The notes beneath the pieces are model-generated. The model saw only the letters and a list, made by a program, of their open reading frames with translations. It was not told where the DNA came from and ran no database searches. From Ctenosaura bakeri (Eukaryota > Chordata > Lepidosauria > Squamata > Iguanidae): a stretch of DNA of 64,000 nt. The stretch lies in NCBI GenBank assembly GCA_948474755.1, contig CAOLHI010000739.1, forward strand, positions 310,001-374,000, in the 5' to 3' direction. This document shows, piece after piece, positions 1-12,764 of this stretch. Both the position numbers and the translations under genes were made by a program. Each line of letters begins with the position of its first letter. The stretch's first letter is position 1.

Positions 1-1156
1 GGCAGGAATTCAGTGTTCTGAAACTGACCATTTCAAAATTTCTGAAATAAAGTTTTGAGACTTTTATGTCTGACATCCATGTTGAAAGAGCAAATAGACA
101 AGTAGTGAAAGATTATCTTCTTGTACAAGTTTCCTAAGTACTTAGCTGGTGGAGGGGAGATTTTCATGGTAAAATGACCTCTAGAAAGAAACATACCATT
201 TTTGTTTGTTTGTTTAAAAATACAGCATGATATTTCTTTACACTCAAAGAAACAAATATTATAGTAAAGGAGATCTAAATTGCTACATTAAATCAAACAT
301 CTTTGTTGAAGAATACATTGAGTTGATTTAGTTCACACTAGAGTGAATTATAAAGATACAATTATTACATCCTTTATGGCATTTCAAGGGAACAGTGCCA
401 TATAAATGTATTAAATGACCGTTTTCGTACATAGCTGCTGTGAATAGAGCTTGGCCTATCAATTTCTACCTGTCTTTATAATAATGATGCCGTCCTAAGC
501 ATCTGTAATCATGTATAGGGTTTTGTAATTCAGTTCAGTTGTCAACCTTTGATTCTGGGCAGTGGCATGACAACAACTGGTCTAGCTGGAGTCTTGTATA
601 TTTGCTGTAGAAATACATAACTGTCACACTGCCAGACCTCACAGTGCCCTTTCCAAGCGGCTGCCACATGTGGCTAAGCCTGTGCTAGCGTTGTTAACTC
701 CAAAGCATTGCGGAAGATTAAAGTGACCTGGGACTAAACAGGCCCAGCTGTTTCTAGCAAGTGAGCCTGCAGCCAAAAGCCCACTAACAGGGTAGACTCA
801 CTAGAACAAGGTTCTTCCTTCCTCTTCATTCCCAAACATTTCTCAGTTTTGGAGGACAGCAGCTGTCAGTGGAGGATCCATTGTCAGGTTGAAGGCACCA
901 TTCCAAAGTGAAGGCACCATTTTATCCTTTGCTTTAGACAGCAAAGTATCTTGAGAAGAACCATCTCTCCCTTCCTCCCTCCTTCCCTCCCCATCCCCAT
1001 GTATGCACATAACAAGACTTATTTCCCATTCCTAAATACTCCTAAACTAGCTGTGGTATACCTGCAAAGCTCTCATACTGACTATACCTGGATGAGACTG
1101 GTGTTCCAATGTACATGGCCAGCACCCAATTGGGGAAGGCTGGATAACGGTAAATG

Positions 1157-1350
1157 TTGAGAGCCAACATGGTGTAAGGGTTTGAGCACTGGGCTACGAC
1201 TCTGGAGAGTAAGGTTGAATCCCCTGCTCGGGCATGGAAACCCACTAGGTGACCTTGTGCATATCACACACTCCCAGAAAACCCTGTGATAGCATCACCA
1301 TAGGGTCACCATAAGTTGGAAATGACTTGAAGCCACACAACGACAACGTT
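1157..1350 (+). repeat. tRNA-derived SINE (lizard type), internally deleted
   Basis: Head AGCCAACATGGTGTAAGGGT with a B-box-like GGTTGAATCCCC, then CATGGAAACCCACTAGGTGA and the 3' segment GGTCACCATAAGTTGGAAAT...ACTTGAAG, ending ACAACGACAACG. The middle block present in fuller copies (e.g. 3.7-3.95 kb) is missing. Resembles the abundant Anolis/iguanian tRNA SINE; exact family name not certain. Confidence 0.8.
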
Positions 1351-3012
1351 TTCTAAGATTAGCGGTAAGAAAGTATGATCAGTCTGCTCAGAATGGCCTG
1401 AAATTATTTAAAAGTCTGATCAAAAATTAAAATGATTTTGACTAGGAGAGTAAAAAGTTATTTCTCGATTCTGCACCTTTTATTCTGAAGCTTCCCTCTG
1501 ACTCCAAAATCTGCAATATCAGAGTTCACAACTGAATTTCCTAAGGGGAGTATTTGACCAAAAATTGTAAAGTAAGTGCTAACATCAAGATTCTTTCATC
1601 CATTACTAACCTATTCCGCTATCCTAGTTCACCTGCTAAAGCTGAGCATATAACCTAGGGTCTACATTTTTTCCTTCAGGTTCTTAAAATTTAATTTTTT
1701 AAAGATGGTGTCACTTCTAAGAAGTTGTCAGTAGCCCAGATGATTTTGCCAGAAGTTAGCTCTCTGCTTTCATATACTCAAAACTTTGATTTTTAAAAAA
1801 TGCTTTTCCATACTTAACCACAGATAGCATCCGGGCTATAGAGCAGAAGATATTGTCAAAATTATCCAAATTATCTTGGGACCAGCTGCCTTAATAGGAA
1901 TCAATATCAGCAGAAATATCAGTTGCACATACGCTCTTGCAGTGTAACTTGTTTGATGAATATTGGTGGTCTATTTTACAGTGTTTTAATATTTTAAAAA
2001 CTATCAGTATGGAAGTTGTGGTAGAGTTGCCTAGCACTTAAGTAAAATTATTGAAACAATCTCTATCAGTCTTTGTAATTTCTGGATTCATTAGTTTGAT
2101 TCCAAGCCCTTTATAGAGTGTGATTCAGCTGTGTTTGGATTAAGATGTAAATAGCCTACACATTCTAAATATGGCTGTCTATAAATATAAAGAAAAAATT
2201 GTTTTGAAAGAGCATAAATGTCTTGCTTTTGATAGGAATGTGTTCCAGTGCATGTTTCTGTATCCATCAGCAATCACCTCTTCTATGCTTCTTATAAATT
2301 TCCAACTACAAATAACCAAACTTCAAAATTATTGGTGCATAATGCCACTGAAGTTTAGAAGATTTCCCACAAGACTCGTGGATTCTTTATTCAGACAAAA
2401 CGTTTCTGTTTGCATGGAAATAGTTAATAGGGAGCATGACATATTGGATTTGTTTAAAACAACCTTCAACATATAAAATGTTTTAATCAAATGTTTCTAG
2501 GGAAAAAAACTAAGGTAACCTCAGGATAATGACTAGTGTAATTACTGGGACATTGGAACCAGCAATTATAGAATCTTCTCACCGAGAAATGGATAAAGGC
2601 CCTGAGAGATTTCACTTCTCATATTGATTTGTTTGTACAATGTTGTTTGCAACCAAGTGTGTTTTGAATATGAATACCTGTATTTTAATTCTTAAATGGC
2701 ATTAAATTTTTAGTTGGCTTTGGACTGTTAGGCCACTTAAACGCAGGTTAGTAAATGTGTAATATTTACTAAGTTACTAAGTTTTCAAGTATATTTCCTA
2801 CAAGAATGTTAACTTTAGCATCAACTTTTTTTTCTTCATTTGTAAAGATGATGTAATTAGAACGGTTCTGTTTTTACAGAAAATGGGAAAGCAAATTAGA
2901 AAAGTGTTTATATTATCACACTCAAGTTGATTTTAAACACATTATGTAAGTACAGGAGTGATCCCTCTCTTTCTCTCATTTAAGAAGTTTTTATTGACAA
3001 AAGAAGGAGAAG

Positions 3013-3237
3013 AATGTTGTTATTATGTGACTTCAAGATGACTTTGACTTATGGTTGACCTATCATAGGATTTTCTTGGCATGATTTATTCAGAAGAGAT
3101 GTTCCATTGCCTTCCTCTTAGGCTGAGAGAATATGACTTGTCCAAGGATTTCCGTTGCTGAATAGGGATTTGCATGCTGGTTTCACAGAGACCTAATCTA
3201 GTACTCAGACCACTATAGCATACTGTCTTTCTTGTGA
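3013..3237 (-). repeat. tRNA-derived SINE, old copy
   Basis: Reverse-oriented copy: tail-side segment GACTTTGACTTATGG, middle GATTTTCTTGGCATGATTTATTCAG and CTTCCTCTTAGGCTGAGAGAAT, then the diverged tRNA head. More diverged than the 3.7-kb copy. Confidence 0.75.
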
Positions 3238-3697
3238 CAACCATTTACAAATGAATGTTACAATGTACTTTAAATAAATACAACTTAATTTCTAGAATGA
3301 AACCATTACTAAGGAGGCCAGTGGAAAAGCAGGAAGGTCTCTTCCCGGTGTCCCCTGTTGCTTTTATGGTCATATCTTCTGAAGGTTGCTGGATGAGATG
3401 AATATATGATATGAAAAAAGAGATTGTATACATTTGAGAGTATACCTAGATATGCCCTTCAGATATACCTGTTCAACACTGTAATACTTTTAGCAAAAAC
3501 GCTACCTTCCTGTTATAAGTTCTCCAAGTTTGGGACAGATATCAGCAGTGTTATGAGAATGGTCAAGTTGAGGCATGTATCCTATAGTAATTTGGGGCTC
3601 TTCTGGATGGCCAATACTTTGGGGAATTGTCAGATTATTATGTTTCTGCACGTCATGCCCCACAGCTGTTGCTCCCATCAAAACATGCCCTAAATAT

Positions 3698-3945
3698 GTT
3701 GTTGTTATTGTTGTTGTTGTTGTTGCTGCTGCTGTTTATTGTGTGCCTTCAAGTTGTTTCCAACTTATGGTGACCCTAAGGTGAACCTATCACAGAGGAG
3801 GTTTCCCTTTGCCTTCCTCTGAGACTGAGGGAATGTGACTTGCCCAAGGTCATCCAGTGGGTTTCCATGGCTGAGGGGGGATTTGAATCCAGGTCTCCAA
3901 TTGTAGTCCAAAGCTCAAACCACTACACCATGCTGGCTCTTGCCA
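3698..3945 (-). repeat. tRNA-derived SINE with GTT/GCT tail repeat
   Basis: Near-complete reverse copy. The AAC/AGC-type tail (seen as GTTGTTGTT...GCTGCTGCT at 3698-3736) is followed by the BovB-like 3' segment, the CORE-like middle, a B box (minus strand GGATTCAAATCC near 3880) and the tRNA-like head ending at GAGCCAGCATGGTGTAG on the minus strand. Confidence 0.88.
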
Positions 3946-4258
3946 TAAATACACGAAGGTTTTATCTGCTCCTTTCTTCCTTGCTTGAAGTGTGGTTAAC
4001 TGTGGTGTGGGTAGTGTTTATTTTCCTCCTGATTATTCTCCTCCTTCATGATCCTTCCCCTAATACCCATGTTCCTGGTGTGGCGTGTTTACTTTTATTC
4101 CTTTATTCCTTTATTATAGTTGTGGTGCAAAAGTGTCATGGAGGTAAAATGCTGTCTCACTTATCACTGACACTGTAGGAAAACTAAACAAATAGAAAAG
4201 ACCATACCATGAATGCAACACCGTACAGAGAAAGCATTTAGCATGACAATAGAAAATA

Positions 4259-4405
4259 CAGTTGGCCCTCCAGATTCTGAAGGGTTAGGAGTGCAGGACC
4301 CCTGCAAAAGTGGAAAATTCCCAAATAGCAACATGTTTGTGTGTCCATGGGAAGGGGGCCAAGGCGTGATGGGGAGAATGTGCACCCAGGGTCCAAACCG
4401 GGGGG
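4259..4405 (-). mobile_element. Tigger-like DNA transposon fragment
   Basis: Preceded by TA, it starts CAGTTGGCCCTCCAGATTCT and continues GGGTTAGGAGTGCAGGACCC. It aligns by eye with the reverse complement of the 3' end of the 16,847-17,219 element. The other end is not identified; the right limit is approximate. Confidence 0.6.
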
Positions 4406-4723
4406 AGGGGTCAGCATGGTAGCCATATACTTCTTCTCTCTCACCTATCTCTTTCCTTGAGTTTGTGGGGGGTGGGCATCAGGAGCAGGTTTGTGGTGCT
4501 GAGAAATGGGGCTGCAAGCTGTCCTTAGCTGGCCATGCAGCTGCCAATGGGGAGGGGCAGAGATGGATTTTTTAAAGAGCATCGCAAGCTAGTTTTTTTA
4601 AAATTACCTTCTGTACTTAGTGCTCAATAAATTAAGTTGTGATTATCCTCCAATTCTATATCATTAGATGTAGAAAAAAAGTTCAGTATCATCTGAAACA
4701 ATAGTGAGCAATACCCTTCACAC

Positions 4724-4928
4724 CAGTGCTTCTCAAATATCTGACTTGAGAGACCAGCAGGCTTTTTGTTTCTCCTTGTTTTTGTTTTGGTAATGTAATA
4801 GGAACCAACACCATATTTTTGCTCATTGGCTACAACTGTTTTTTCTTCCCTAAAATCTTGCTGTGGACTAACAGCCAATGGCTTTTAGACCAGCACTTGT
4901 CCACAGACCACCGTTTTGAATAACACTG
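4724..4928. mobile_element. hAT-type MITE (Charlie-like ends)
   Basis: Inverted ends CAGTGCTTCTCAAA and, read on the minus strand, CAGTGTTATTCAAA followed by GGTGGTCTGTGG. Flanking octamers CTTCACAC and CTTTAAAC match at 6 of 8 positions, as expected for an old 8-bp target duplication. Confidence 0.6.
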
Positions 4929-5711
4929 CTTTAAACTTTGTATTAGATTTGGAAACTAGTCTTTGGAAGGATCCATTGTCATTTGTTCCCTTATTATTAT
5001 TAATTACATTATCTAGTAGTATTTTGCAGGGCAGAGAAATGCACAAATAGAATCCATCATTGCATTGGCAAATGGCCCTTGCCTTGGCATGGAAACTTGA
5101 TTTCCCTAAGAATGCGTTTAATAAATGTCATGAGCAGAGCAGAACAAATAACTCTTTTGGACTCCTCTGCAGCTTGATTCACATAATCCAAAATGCCATC
5201 AAAGTAGCATGACTCTACAGTGCCTGTACAGAACTGCACATCCTTCTTGTATAAGTGAGTTTAAGAACAAGAAAAGACTATATAACTTTTGGAGGGGTCT
5301 GATGGCTTTATAGCTTTCAAAGTTTTGCTCCAAAGGACATAAAGTAATGTGTCCACACACACACATCATATTTGTTACCTCTATTTTTCTTACAACTCCA
5401 TCCATGCAACAAGGTTCACCTAGTGGAAGTGATCACCGTTGTTGGTAAATATACAGATTTATATCAGGTGTGCATTACTGTGGGAAATGATGTTAGCTCA
5501 CGAGAGGTTCTATTATGCTCTAGTATGTCTGAAGCTTATAGTGTAGATTCTTAAAGTTTGGGATCACCAGGGAGAGAAAGCAAGCTTGGTCTGTATCACT
5601 AATTGCATAACCTTTTGTCATGGCTGCTGTATGGTTCATCAGGGGGAAAGAAAAGGAGGAAAGTTCATGGAAAATGCACTGATAACCTTTGATAATGAAA
5701 AATTCAGAACC

Positions 5712-6106
5712 TAAAGCCCTTTTCACAGCTTAACTGCTGCTGAATCCATTCTGTGAGGATCTCAGGGTTGGCTCTCCCCTCTGCACCGGCAGCCTGCTGG
5801 AAGGGAGGAAGCACGATGGGCCAACCATTCCCTTCCACAGCACAGCCCGGCAGTTTCCCAGGTTGCGCTGGGAAGAAAGCACAACCATTGTGCTGCCTGA
5901 CCCACTGCACAGCAGGTAAGTGCGGGAGGGAGACAGGAGGACTGTGCAATTACAGTTAATTGATGGGGGAAAACCCATCAATGATTTATTCTGTGATTGT
6001 GACAGGTGCTGATGGGATCGCAGTGACATCATGCAGAACCACTGTCGTGGTCTTGTTGCGATCCTGTAGCCATTGCAAGTTGGGAGCGGGGTGTGGGAAG
6101 GGCCTA
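5712..6106. mobile_element. GC-rich MITE with GGCCCTT ends
   Basis: Ends are roughly inverted (TAAAGCCCTTTTCACAG against TTAGGCCCTTCCCACAC on the minus strand) and the interior is GC-richer than the flanks. It shares GCAGGTAAGTGCG with the element at 14,906. It carries two overlapping open frames of about 130 codons on the minus strand that match no gene I know. Confidence 0.5.
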
Positions 6107-7479
6107 AGTTCAATAAAGGGAGGAGCATGAAGGTTGTTATGAATGTTTCCTCCTTTAATAGTATTTGTGGAAGGAACAGCCAGCTCTAGAGGGTGGTGTG
6201 CTGGCAGTAAGCCTAAGGCTAACAAAGAGCCTGTTGTCCAAACAGCATCACCACTTTTCACAGAAAAGCCAACGTGTGGAAATGTAGTCTCAGTTCTTCT
6301 AAGTTGTGAGGGTGTCTCTGTTTTGTCCATGTTCTCCAAAAATCTGAGAACAGCACTAGAGCATGGTGTCAAGAATGTTCCTTATTTCCTTTTCTGACCT
6401 TGAAACAATTGGTTGGTTCTGCGTAATAGGGAGAAAAACTAACTGTACAAAAATCTATCTTAGATGGTGGTCTTGGTCATGGTGGGATGGAGGATGTGGG
6501 AAGTATTGGGGGACTTCCCATTGTTATTATACTCATAAATCTCACTGAGCCTTTGGGTCAGGGGTAGGCAGGATATAGCCTTGCCACAGGTGTTAATGGA
6601 TTTCAATACCAGGCATCCTTCATCATTGGATATGCTGGCTAGAATTAACTGCATTTGCAGTCCCACATCTGGAGAACCACATGATTCGCGTCCCTGCTTT
6701 TAGATGGTGTTCAATATATATTACAGCTCAGTATCAAACACATTTTGAAATCACTTGGCATTTTAAAATCTCTCAGTATTTTCATTATTGTGGTTCATGT
6801 CTTATCAACATGGTATATATGAAAAATATTTTCTATTTTTAATCATCAGAATACAAAAACATTAACTAAATGTGAGGTTTATCTCTGTGGTATGGTTCTA
6901 ATTCAGTGTTGTTGGTTTTGAAAATTGTTTTTAAATGAACAGTATGTGACATATCCTGAGTTCTCAGAGGAAGAAATGCAGTTTCTGACAGAGATGGCAA
7001 AAATAAAATATAATGCCAGCTATCTCATCTTTCCAGAGACCTCATTGTTTTCCAGCTGTTTACCCTTGAGATATAAAATGGTAATTTGACATAGACTAGC
7101 AACACAGTGTGATGTGAGCACCTACGTAAAACGCTGTACATATGGAGCATGCTCAGTGATGTGAAAAGCCTGTTTCCCCACCCCCACAACACACCCAAGC
7201 TCTGAAGAGATGGAATGAACTTTGCACTTGCAAATGCTACATTTTGTACAGAATTTTTAAAGGTTTTTCTTTACAAGCACTGAATTTAAACAGTAAAAAG
7301 AGACAGAGAGCAATGAAGGCACTTAAAAATATAGAACAATAAAGGCAGAGGGCTGTGTGTGTGTATGTGTCTATGCTGATGATTACATCAGTACAGCATC
7401 TCTTACTGTATTCTTGATCTGGAATTTTCCCTTTCTGAATTAAAGAAACATTTCTGCTTCTTGATGCCATGAGAAAATC

Positions 7480-7660
7480 AAGAATTTATTTGCGCTAGAA
7501 CAGAAATATTAAGGACTTGCAAAGCTGAGGAAAGGAAAGAGCTTGCAGCAGAGCATGGATAGGAAAAGAACAGTGATTCTGCAGTGTTCGCTGTGCACAT
7601 GTTTTATGAGAATCAGTGCCGGGCTCTGCAGCTGCGGACAATAACTAAGCTGTCTGGCTA
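7480..7660 (+). promoter_or_regulatory. Probable 5' leader/promoter region of the beta-2e transcript, with an upstream ORF
   Basis: A first exon at 7661 needs a transcription start just upstream. No convincing TATA box or CpG island is visible, so the extent is a guess. The region has an ATG at 7555 opening a 29-codon frame (MDRKRTVILQ...) that stops at TAA 7642-7644, 16 nt before the beta-2e ATG and in another frame. If the leader includes 7555, this uORF would lower translation from the weakly placed main start. The transcription start is inferred. Confidence 0.4.
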
Positions 7661-7729
7661 ATGAAGGCCACCTGGATCAGGCTTCTGAAAAGAGCCAAAG
7701 GAGGACGGCTGAAGAATTCTGATATCTGT
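7661..7729 (+). CDS. CACNB2: CACNB2 alternative first coding exon, beta-2e N-terminus
   Basis: Encodes 23 residues starting MKATWIRLLKRAKGG and ending NSDIC. I recognise this as the beta-2e isoform N-terminus. The donor TGT|GTAAGC lies directly after codon 23, so the exon ends in phase 0 and joins exon 3, which starts in phase 0 with GSADSY. An in-frame TAA at 7646-7648 fixes the ATG at 7661 as the first in-frame start. The segment is rich in Lys/Arg with an early Trp; in beta-2e this basic, amphipathic stretch is known to hold the subunit at the plasma membrane by electrostatic lipid binding. The start context (CTA before ATG, A at +4) is weak. Translation open past the donor is intron, not protein. 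It lies only 809 nt before exon 3, so a promoter must sit just upstream. Confidence 0.93.
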
Positions 7730-8538
7730 GTAAGCTCTACATTTCGATTTGCTGGCATATTTTGCTTTGCAGGTGTGGTGGGGGAAGGACTGCTTGCATT
7801 CATTCTGCTTGAATTAGTAAATTTTCCTTCTTTTATTACAGCCAAGAGAAGAAGAAAAAAGCAGAGATGAACATTGTTTACACAGTTATTCTGCCATTAT
7901 AACCAGTGGTTTGACATGTATTTGACATCAGAGTTCTTCTGTCAGCTCCAATTTGATTTGTGGTCGTTTCTTTGTTTTTGCTTGAAGGGCTGAGATAGCT
8001 CTGAGCCATGTTCTATTTTTCCTGATGGGGAAAGAGAGAGTCAGGTGAAGATGTGTTGTGTAGTGAAGATGAAATTTGCAGTTTAAAGCTGAGGCTGTGG
8101 TCATTTTCAAGAGCAACTGTAGTTCTTACCAACTTTGTGTTTTTATTCTGGATAGTGTCATTAGTGAGACTCAGATTACCCTATTTGTGACTTTGCTTAT
8201 CCTTGAAACAGCTGTATGTCCTTCATCCCTGCACTGCACCATTGATGTTACTCCACAGAAACTAGTTCTGTGTTGCTAAAAGGGCATACTGATTAATATG
8301 AGAAGGAAACAAAAGGCACAGAGCTATAGAACCCATGCTGTGTTTTTTTCCCCCAGAATGGCCTCAGCATCCAAATAATTTACATGCTCATTATTGTTTC
8401 CCATTGATGTTATTGGTCTTTTTAAAAATAACTAGGATTTCTCTTAAAGCACAGGAAAGAAGATAAGAGGTTATAAGCTTTTAGGACAATTTTTAACCAG
8501 TTTTGTTTCTAATAGTATTCTATCTTCTTCTTGTTCAG
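7730..8538 (+). other. Intron between beta-2e exon and exon 3
   Basis: 809 nt, GTAAGC...TTCAG, phase 0. No repeat recognised. Confidence 0.9.
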
Positions 8539-8658
8539 GGTTCGGCGGACTCCTACACTAGCCGACCATCTGATTCAGATGTATCTCTTGAAGAAGACAG
8601 AGAGGCAGTGCGGAGAGAGGCAGAGCGACAGGCCCAGACACAGCTGGAAAAGGCTAAG
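8539..8658 (+). CDS. CACNB2: CACNB2 exon 3, first exon common to all isoforms
   Basis: 120 nt, 40 codons, phase 0 at both ends. Acceptor TTGTTCAG|GGT, donor AAG|GTAAGA. It encodes [20 protein letters not shown] followed by [20 protein letters not shown], the acidic-then-helical segment just before the SH3 domain. The human protein has QAQAQLEKAK here as I recall, so one Ala-to-Thr change is seen. Every beta-2 N-terminal variant splices to this exon; its phase matches the beta-2e exon. Translation in this frame continues into the intron after the donor, which is not coding. Confidence 0.97.
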
Positions 8659-10039
8659 GTAAGATGCTTCTCTATAGTCTTGATTTGTGGGAATGTTGTT
8701 TCTAGTAGAGCCTAGGGTCTGCTAGATTATCAATGGTGTCTCCTCTATGTGTGAACAAACACAGTAAAAAAACTATTACCAGGATGCAGTCTGATTTCTC
8801 TGGTGCTGTTACTTTGGGGAAAGTAGTTTAAGTTCTCTTAAGGATTTTTTCTTCAGACATACATGGATGTTAACATATTAAACACAAACACCTGGTAAAA
8901 TAGACTGTATGAACAGAGATACTGAAATATGTCTGTGAAACTGAATATGGAATGTCATTTTTTTCTGCTCACAAGGTGATTTCTGGCATTTTAAATGTGT
9001 GATTTTGATTGTGAGTATAAGTTTGTACCAAAGATGTATATAATATTCTTGATGAAAATGTATAGTTAGAAAAGAACTGTTGCATCCCCCCATACTGTTC
9101 CTGTTGTATCCCTCTGGTTTCACTTACATCATTCCTACTGTCTTAATATGTTTCAGATTAATTTTGATCAGATTGATAGCTTTGAGACTCTATATCTAGA
9201 ATCTAGTGCTTCACATTCTGTTTTTCACCTTTGTTCCTGGTATGGTTTTAATTTTTCATTCTCAATATTCCACATACTCTTAATCTTTCTCTTCATCATG
9301 TAGCTTTCTGTATGTATTTATTTTAAACTTCTACATCCTAGCTAATTTCAGAAACTTTGTCATGCTTTACTACTAAAACTTAGAACAACAAAAGCTGTTA
9401 CTACAGAAAATACAATATATATTTAAAACAATATTTTTACAAACAATCTGAAAGGTCACACAAAAAAGTCATTCAGTGCTTCAGCATTGAACATCTTTCC
9501 CAGTCAGGTGATTCAGCACTTTTTCCTGAAAAACAGAAGAATTTGTTGAAACATATATTTTATCTGTCCATACCTTTTCCTTCTATCAAATTGGGTATTT
9601 TTTAATTTTAGTATGCTAACAGAAGTTAAGGGCTGGTGAATAAAAGTTGATCCAAGAAACTAATGCTTTACATTGTACCAAGTTTTAAGAGCTGGGCCAA
9701 ACTGGCAGATGCAAGCTGTGGTAGATGAGAGTAGTGGCAAATTTTTGTTGTTGAGGTTTGGGGGATGCTGGATTTATGAATGAGATTTGCTTAGGCTATG
9801 ACATTCTTGACTACTGAATTTTTTTTTGTACCTAAAAACTGCCAGCTAAGAATGTGTAGAAGTTGTCTGGCTGAATAAAATTACCAGAGGGGTACTAGCC
9901 ATATGGCTCATAAATGCTTTTTTTTTTAAAGGAGGACTGTGATTCCAATATGTTAAGAAGGCAGTGTTAAGAACTCTTCTTAAAAGCCATCCCTTGATAC
10001 TAACAAGCGATTATCTGCCAGTCTCAATTGGCTAAGGTG

Positions 10040-10735
10040 TTGGGGGCAGCTGATGTGTTAAAAAGAGTTGTGATTACTCAGTTCAAGTCTTTCTTGAAGG
10101 ATTAAATCTTTTTCAGCCAGAATTCAGGCCTAGTTGGAGGACTGAAATTGCATTGTTTTTTTTAGTGGATTGTTTTTTTTTCTGGAAGCTAGATAGGGTT
10201 AAGAGCATCCTTGTTCATCCTGCTTTACTTCTCAACAAGTATGGGACTATGTGGTACAGTTGTGACTATGTATGCAGAGGAAGTGATGCTAGAAAATTAT
10301 GAATCAGCCCCTTAACTGGGATTCTGCAGATTTCTGTTCTTTTTCTCTATGATATTTCATATCTACATTAAATAACTGGGAGAGTTAATCCAGAGTTTCA
10401 TCAGTAATATGCTGATTATGCCAAACACTCTGTATACTTTGTGCAGCTAGCGGGAAGCAAAACTTGTAGACCAGTTTCTGGGTTCAGTGATGGGCTGGAT
10501 ATGAATTAACAAACTGAGATTGAAACCAGGCAAAACAGACTTGGCTGCCATAGCCCAAATTAACTGGTGTACTAGGTTTATTGCTGAGGAAGGTATATTT
10601 TAATACAGCCTTATTCACATCCAAATTAGATTCCTGTGATATACTTTTTTTCAGGCTGCCCTTGAAAAAGACTCATAAATTGCAGCTAGTAGAAAATGTG
10701 GCAGTCAGAGTACTTTGCAGTTCTCTCTGTCCTGT
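10040..10735 (+). mobile_element. L2-type LINE fragment (reverse transcriptase 3' part)
   Basis: Decayed frames on the + strand read like the end of L2/CR1-clade ORF2: a degraded YADD-type segment near 10,405, INKLRLKPGKTD near 10,510 and LPLKKTHKLQLVENVAVRVL near 10,655-10,715. The last is the characteristic L2-clade LPxKxxxKLQLVQNAAARVL block. Several frameshifts and stops. Confidence 0.75.
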
Positions 10736-12764
10736 TTGTTTCTGAGCTCAATTCAGGGAGCTATTTTTTTTTACCCAATAACAGCAGTATATATGATGCT
10801 GCCCAGGTCTGCACCTAATACCTCCAAAGTGGTCTTCTCCCCCGTTTTTTTCTTTAGGAATCTTACCAGCGGTATTTCAGAGAGCCCTCTCCCATTTTCC
10901 CTTATTTTAGGTCCAAGCATTTTAGCAGAAGTGTCTTAGCTCTTTCTAGTTCTTAATTTTTTTTTTTCTGATGAGTTATAGCAGCCCTCCCCCTTTTGTT
11001 TCTAAGAAGCCCCTTATTTGGAATTTTGTCATGAAACTGACCACTGTAATTTAGATAAGGATCAAAAAATATTCTGTCAAATTTTGATGTATCCACCATG
11101 ATATTCTGGTGAGTTCTTGCAACCCCTCCCCCCACCTTTAGGAAGGTTCCTTCTTCAGGATTTTAATCTTGTGACTTGGAACTAAATGTTCTGTTGGATG
11201 AAAACCACAAACTCGGGCTCATTTTCATTTTCAGATCTGGATTACAGAGGCTCATACATCTGAATATTTCCATGCAAGTCAGCCACTCTTAAGAAAGAGT
11301 ACATATTTTACTACAACTGTCAGTAAGATTACACTTTCAAAGAAAAGAGTTCAAATAATATGATCTAACAGAAAAATCTCAGTAGCATTAGAGCACTCAC
11401 TCACTAAGCTGATGCAGCTCTTGCTGATGAGTAAATCTATGTGCGTGTTGCTATGGGAATCTGGCTTAGTGATGCTGACTTGGATGCATGGTCAGCCCTT
11501 ATGTAATATTCATGACCTCTAGCAAAGCAGCTATGGGAGTTAACAGAGGAACTGCCAGTAGAGCATGACTTTAAAATACTGTAGTTCCGTGCATCAAAAC
11601 AATGTTCTCACTTCATCTCTTTGTGAAATAAAATCCAGGTCTAACATTGTCTCTGGCTGTAACACAACTTGTAAACAGTAAAAGTGAGAGGGCAGTGCCA
11701 GTGTCAAGCTGTTTCCACATTGGTGTTTCAGTACCATGTGTTAAGTATTGTTAAGAGTTAAGACTGGAATAATTTATACTTTAATAGGAATCATAGCAGA
11801 ATACTAGAGAGGCCATTTCCTTTAACCAAATCAATGATACATGTTTTTGCTGGAAAGGAAATTGTAGTAGTTAATATAAATGTTTAACTGTTATTTGCAA
11901 GTATTTTTTTAAGCAGGCTTGGAGATTTTTTAAGTTTTAAAATATTTTAAACATTTAATTTCTTGTACTCACAGATGGATTGTTTGCTTCTACAGTAATG
12001 TATGAAAATGTCCATCACTTTATTGCAGTGCTTATTCTTACTGCTCTTATTACTGTTTAACTGCTATAAAGCCTAACCTATGTTAGTCTACGAGCACTGA
12101 GTTAGAATGTTTTCCTCCCTTTTTCACTTTATGTGCTGTTTGTCAGGATCCAAATAATGTACCTAGTTTATTTTTTTCACTTTTAACAGTATGCGCAATC
12201 AAAAATATTGATCCTGATTAGTGTGTTAGTGATTCTTTTTCACACTAATATAGAGAATGTTGACCTACATGAGTAATATAGAACCAAAGTCAGGTGGCTG
12301 AAACCTTGGTGCCTCTTAAGAAGAGAAAAAGCTGAGCTGTTTAAAACGGCAAATGCATATATCATTAATAGCATGCATTTTGTTTTCTAACATTGAGGGC
12401 AGATTATGAACAGGGGTAGATGGACATGAAAACAGAAAACTATATTTATTTTGAAAATTTTCTTTACTCTTGAAACCTTCTTTACTTTTGTTATTTCACC
12501 ATTGTTTAATAAGCTTCTGTAGATTAAAAAATAATAATTCCTATTTAATTGTTGAAGAAAGTACCAGAACAATACATGGCCTGAAATTAAATTTAACAGG
12601 CAGACTAGATGTGACCCAAAGTTACCTTTCCTTGCTGTTTCATGTTGCTTGTCCATTTGTTTTTTAAATTTAAATGCAACTTGGAAATTTGCCATCACTG
12701 ACAGAGGATTCAGAGATTTTTTTTTCCCCCTAAGAAGACCCACGCTTCAAATGCCTTGCTCTTT

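Larger units (their letters stand above)
1..7479 (+). other. Intron sequence upstream of the beta-2e exon
   Basis: No exon-like segment is recognised. It contains three tRNA-derived SINE copies (1157-1350, 3013-3237, 3698-3945), a Tigger-like fragment (from 4259), a hAT-like MITE (4724-4928) and a GC-rich MITE (5712-6106). Remaining stretches look like unique AT-rich intron. I looked for other CACNB2 first exons, such as the palmitoylated beta-2a type, and did not see one. Confidence 0.75.

Noticed and set aside
1157..1350. tRNA-like A/B boxes as tRNA genes
   Set aside because: The heads belong to SINEs with mutated tRNA sequence and LINE-like tails; no cloverleaf with a clean anticodon arm was seen at any copy.
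5921..5935. AGCAGGTAAGTG as a real exon donor
   Set aside because: The same 13-mer occurs in a second MITE; no upstream coding frame belongs to CACNB2.
6031..6069. ATG CAG AAC CAC TGT... as a beta-2a-type first exon
   Set aside because: It runs into a TAG after about a dozen codons, has no donor, lacks the Cys pair of the palmitoylated N-terminus and lies in a MITE.
5986..6372. Minus-strand frames of 128-132 codons at 5.7-6.4 kb as genes
   Set aside because: They overlap a GC-rich MITE, resemble no known protein and overlap each other in different frames; chance frames in GC-richer DNA.
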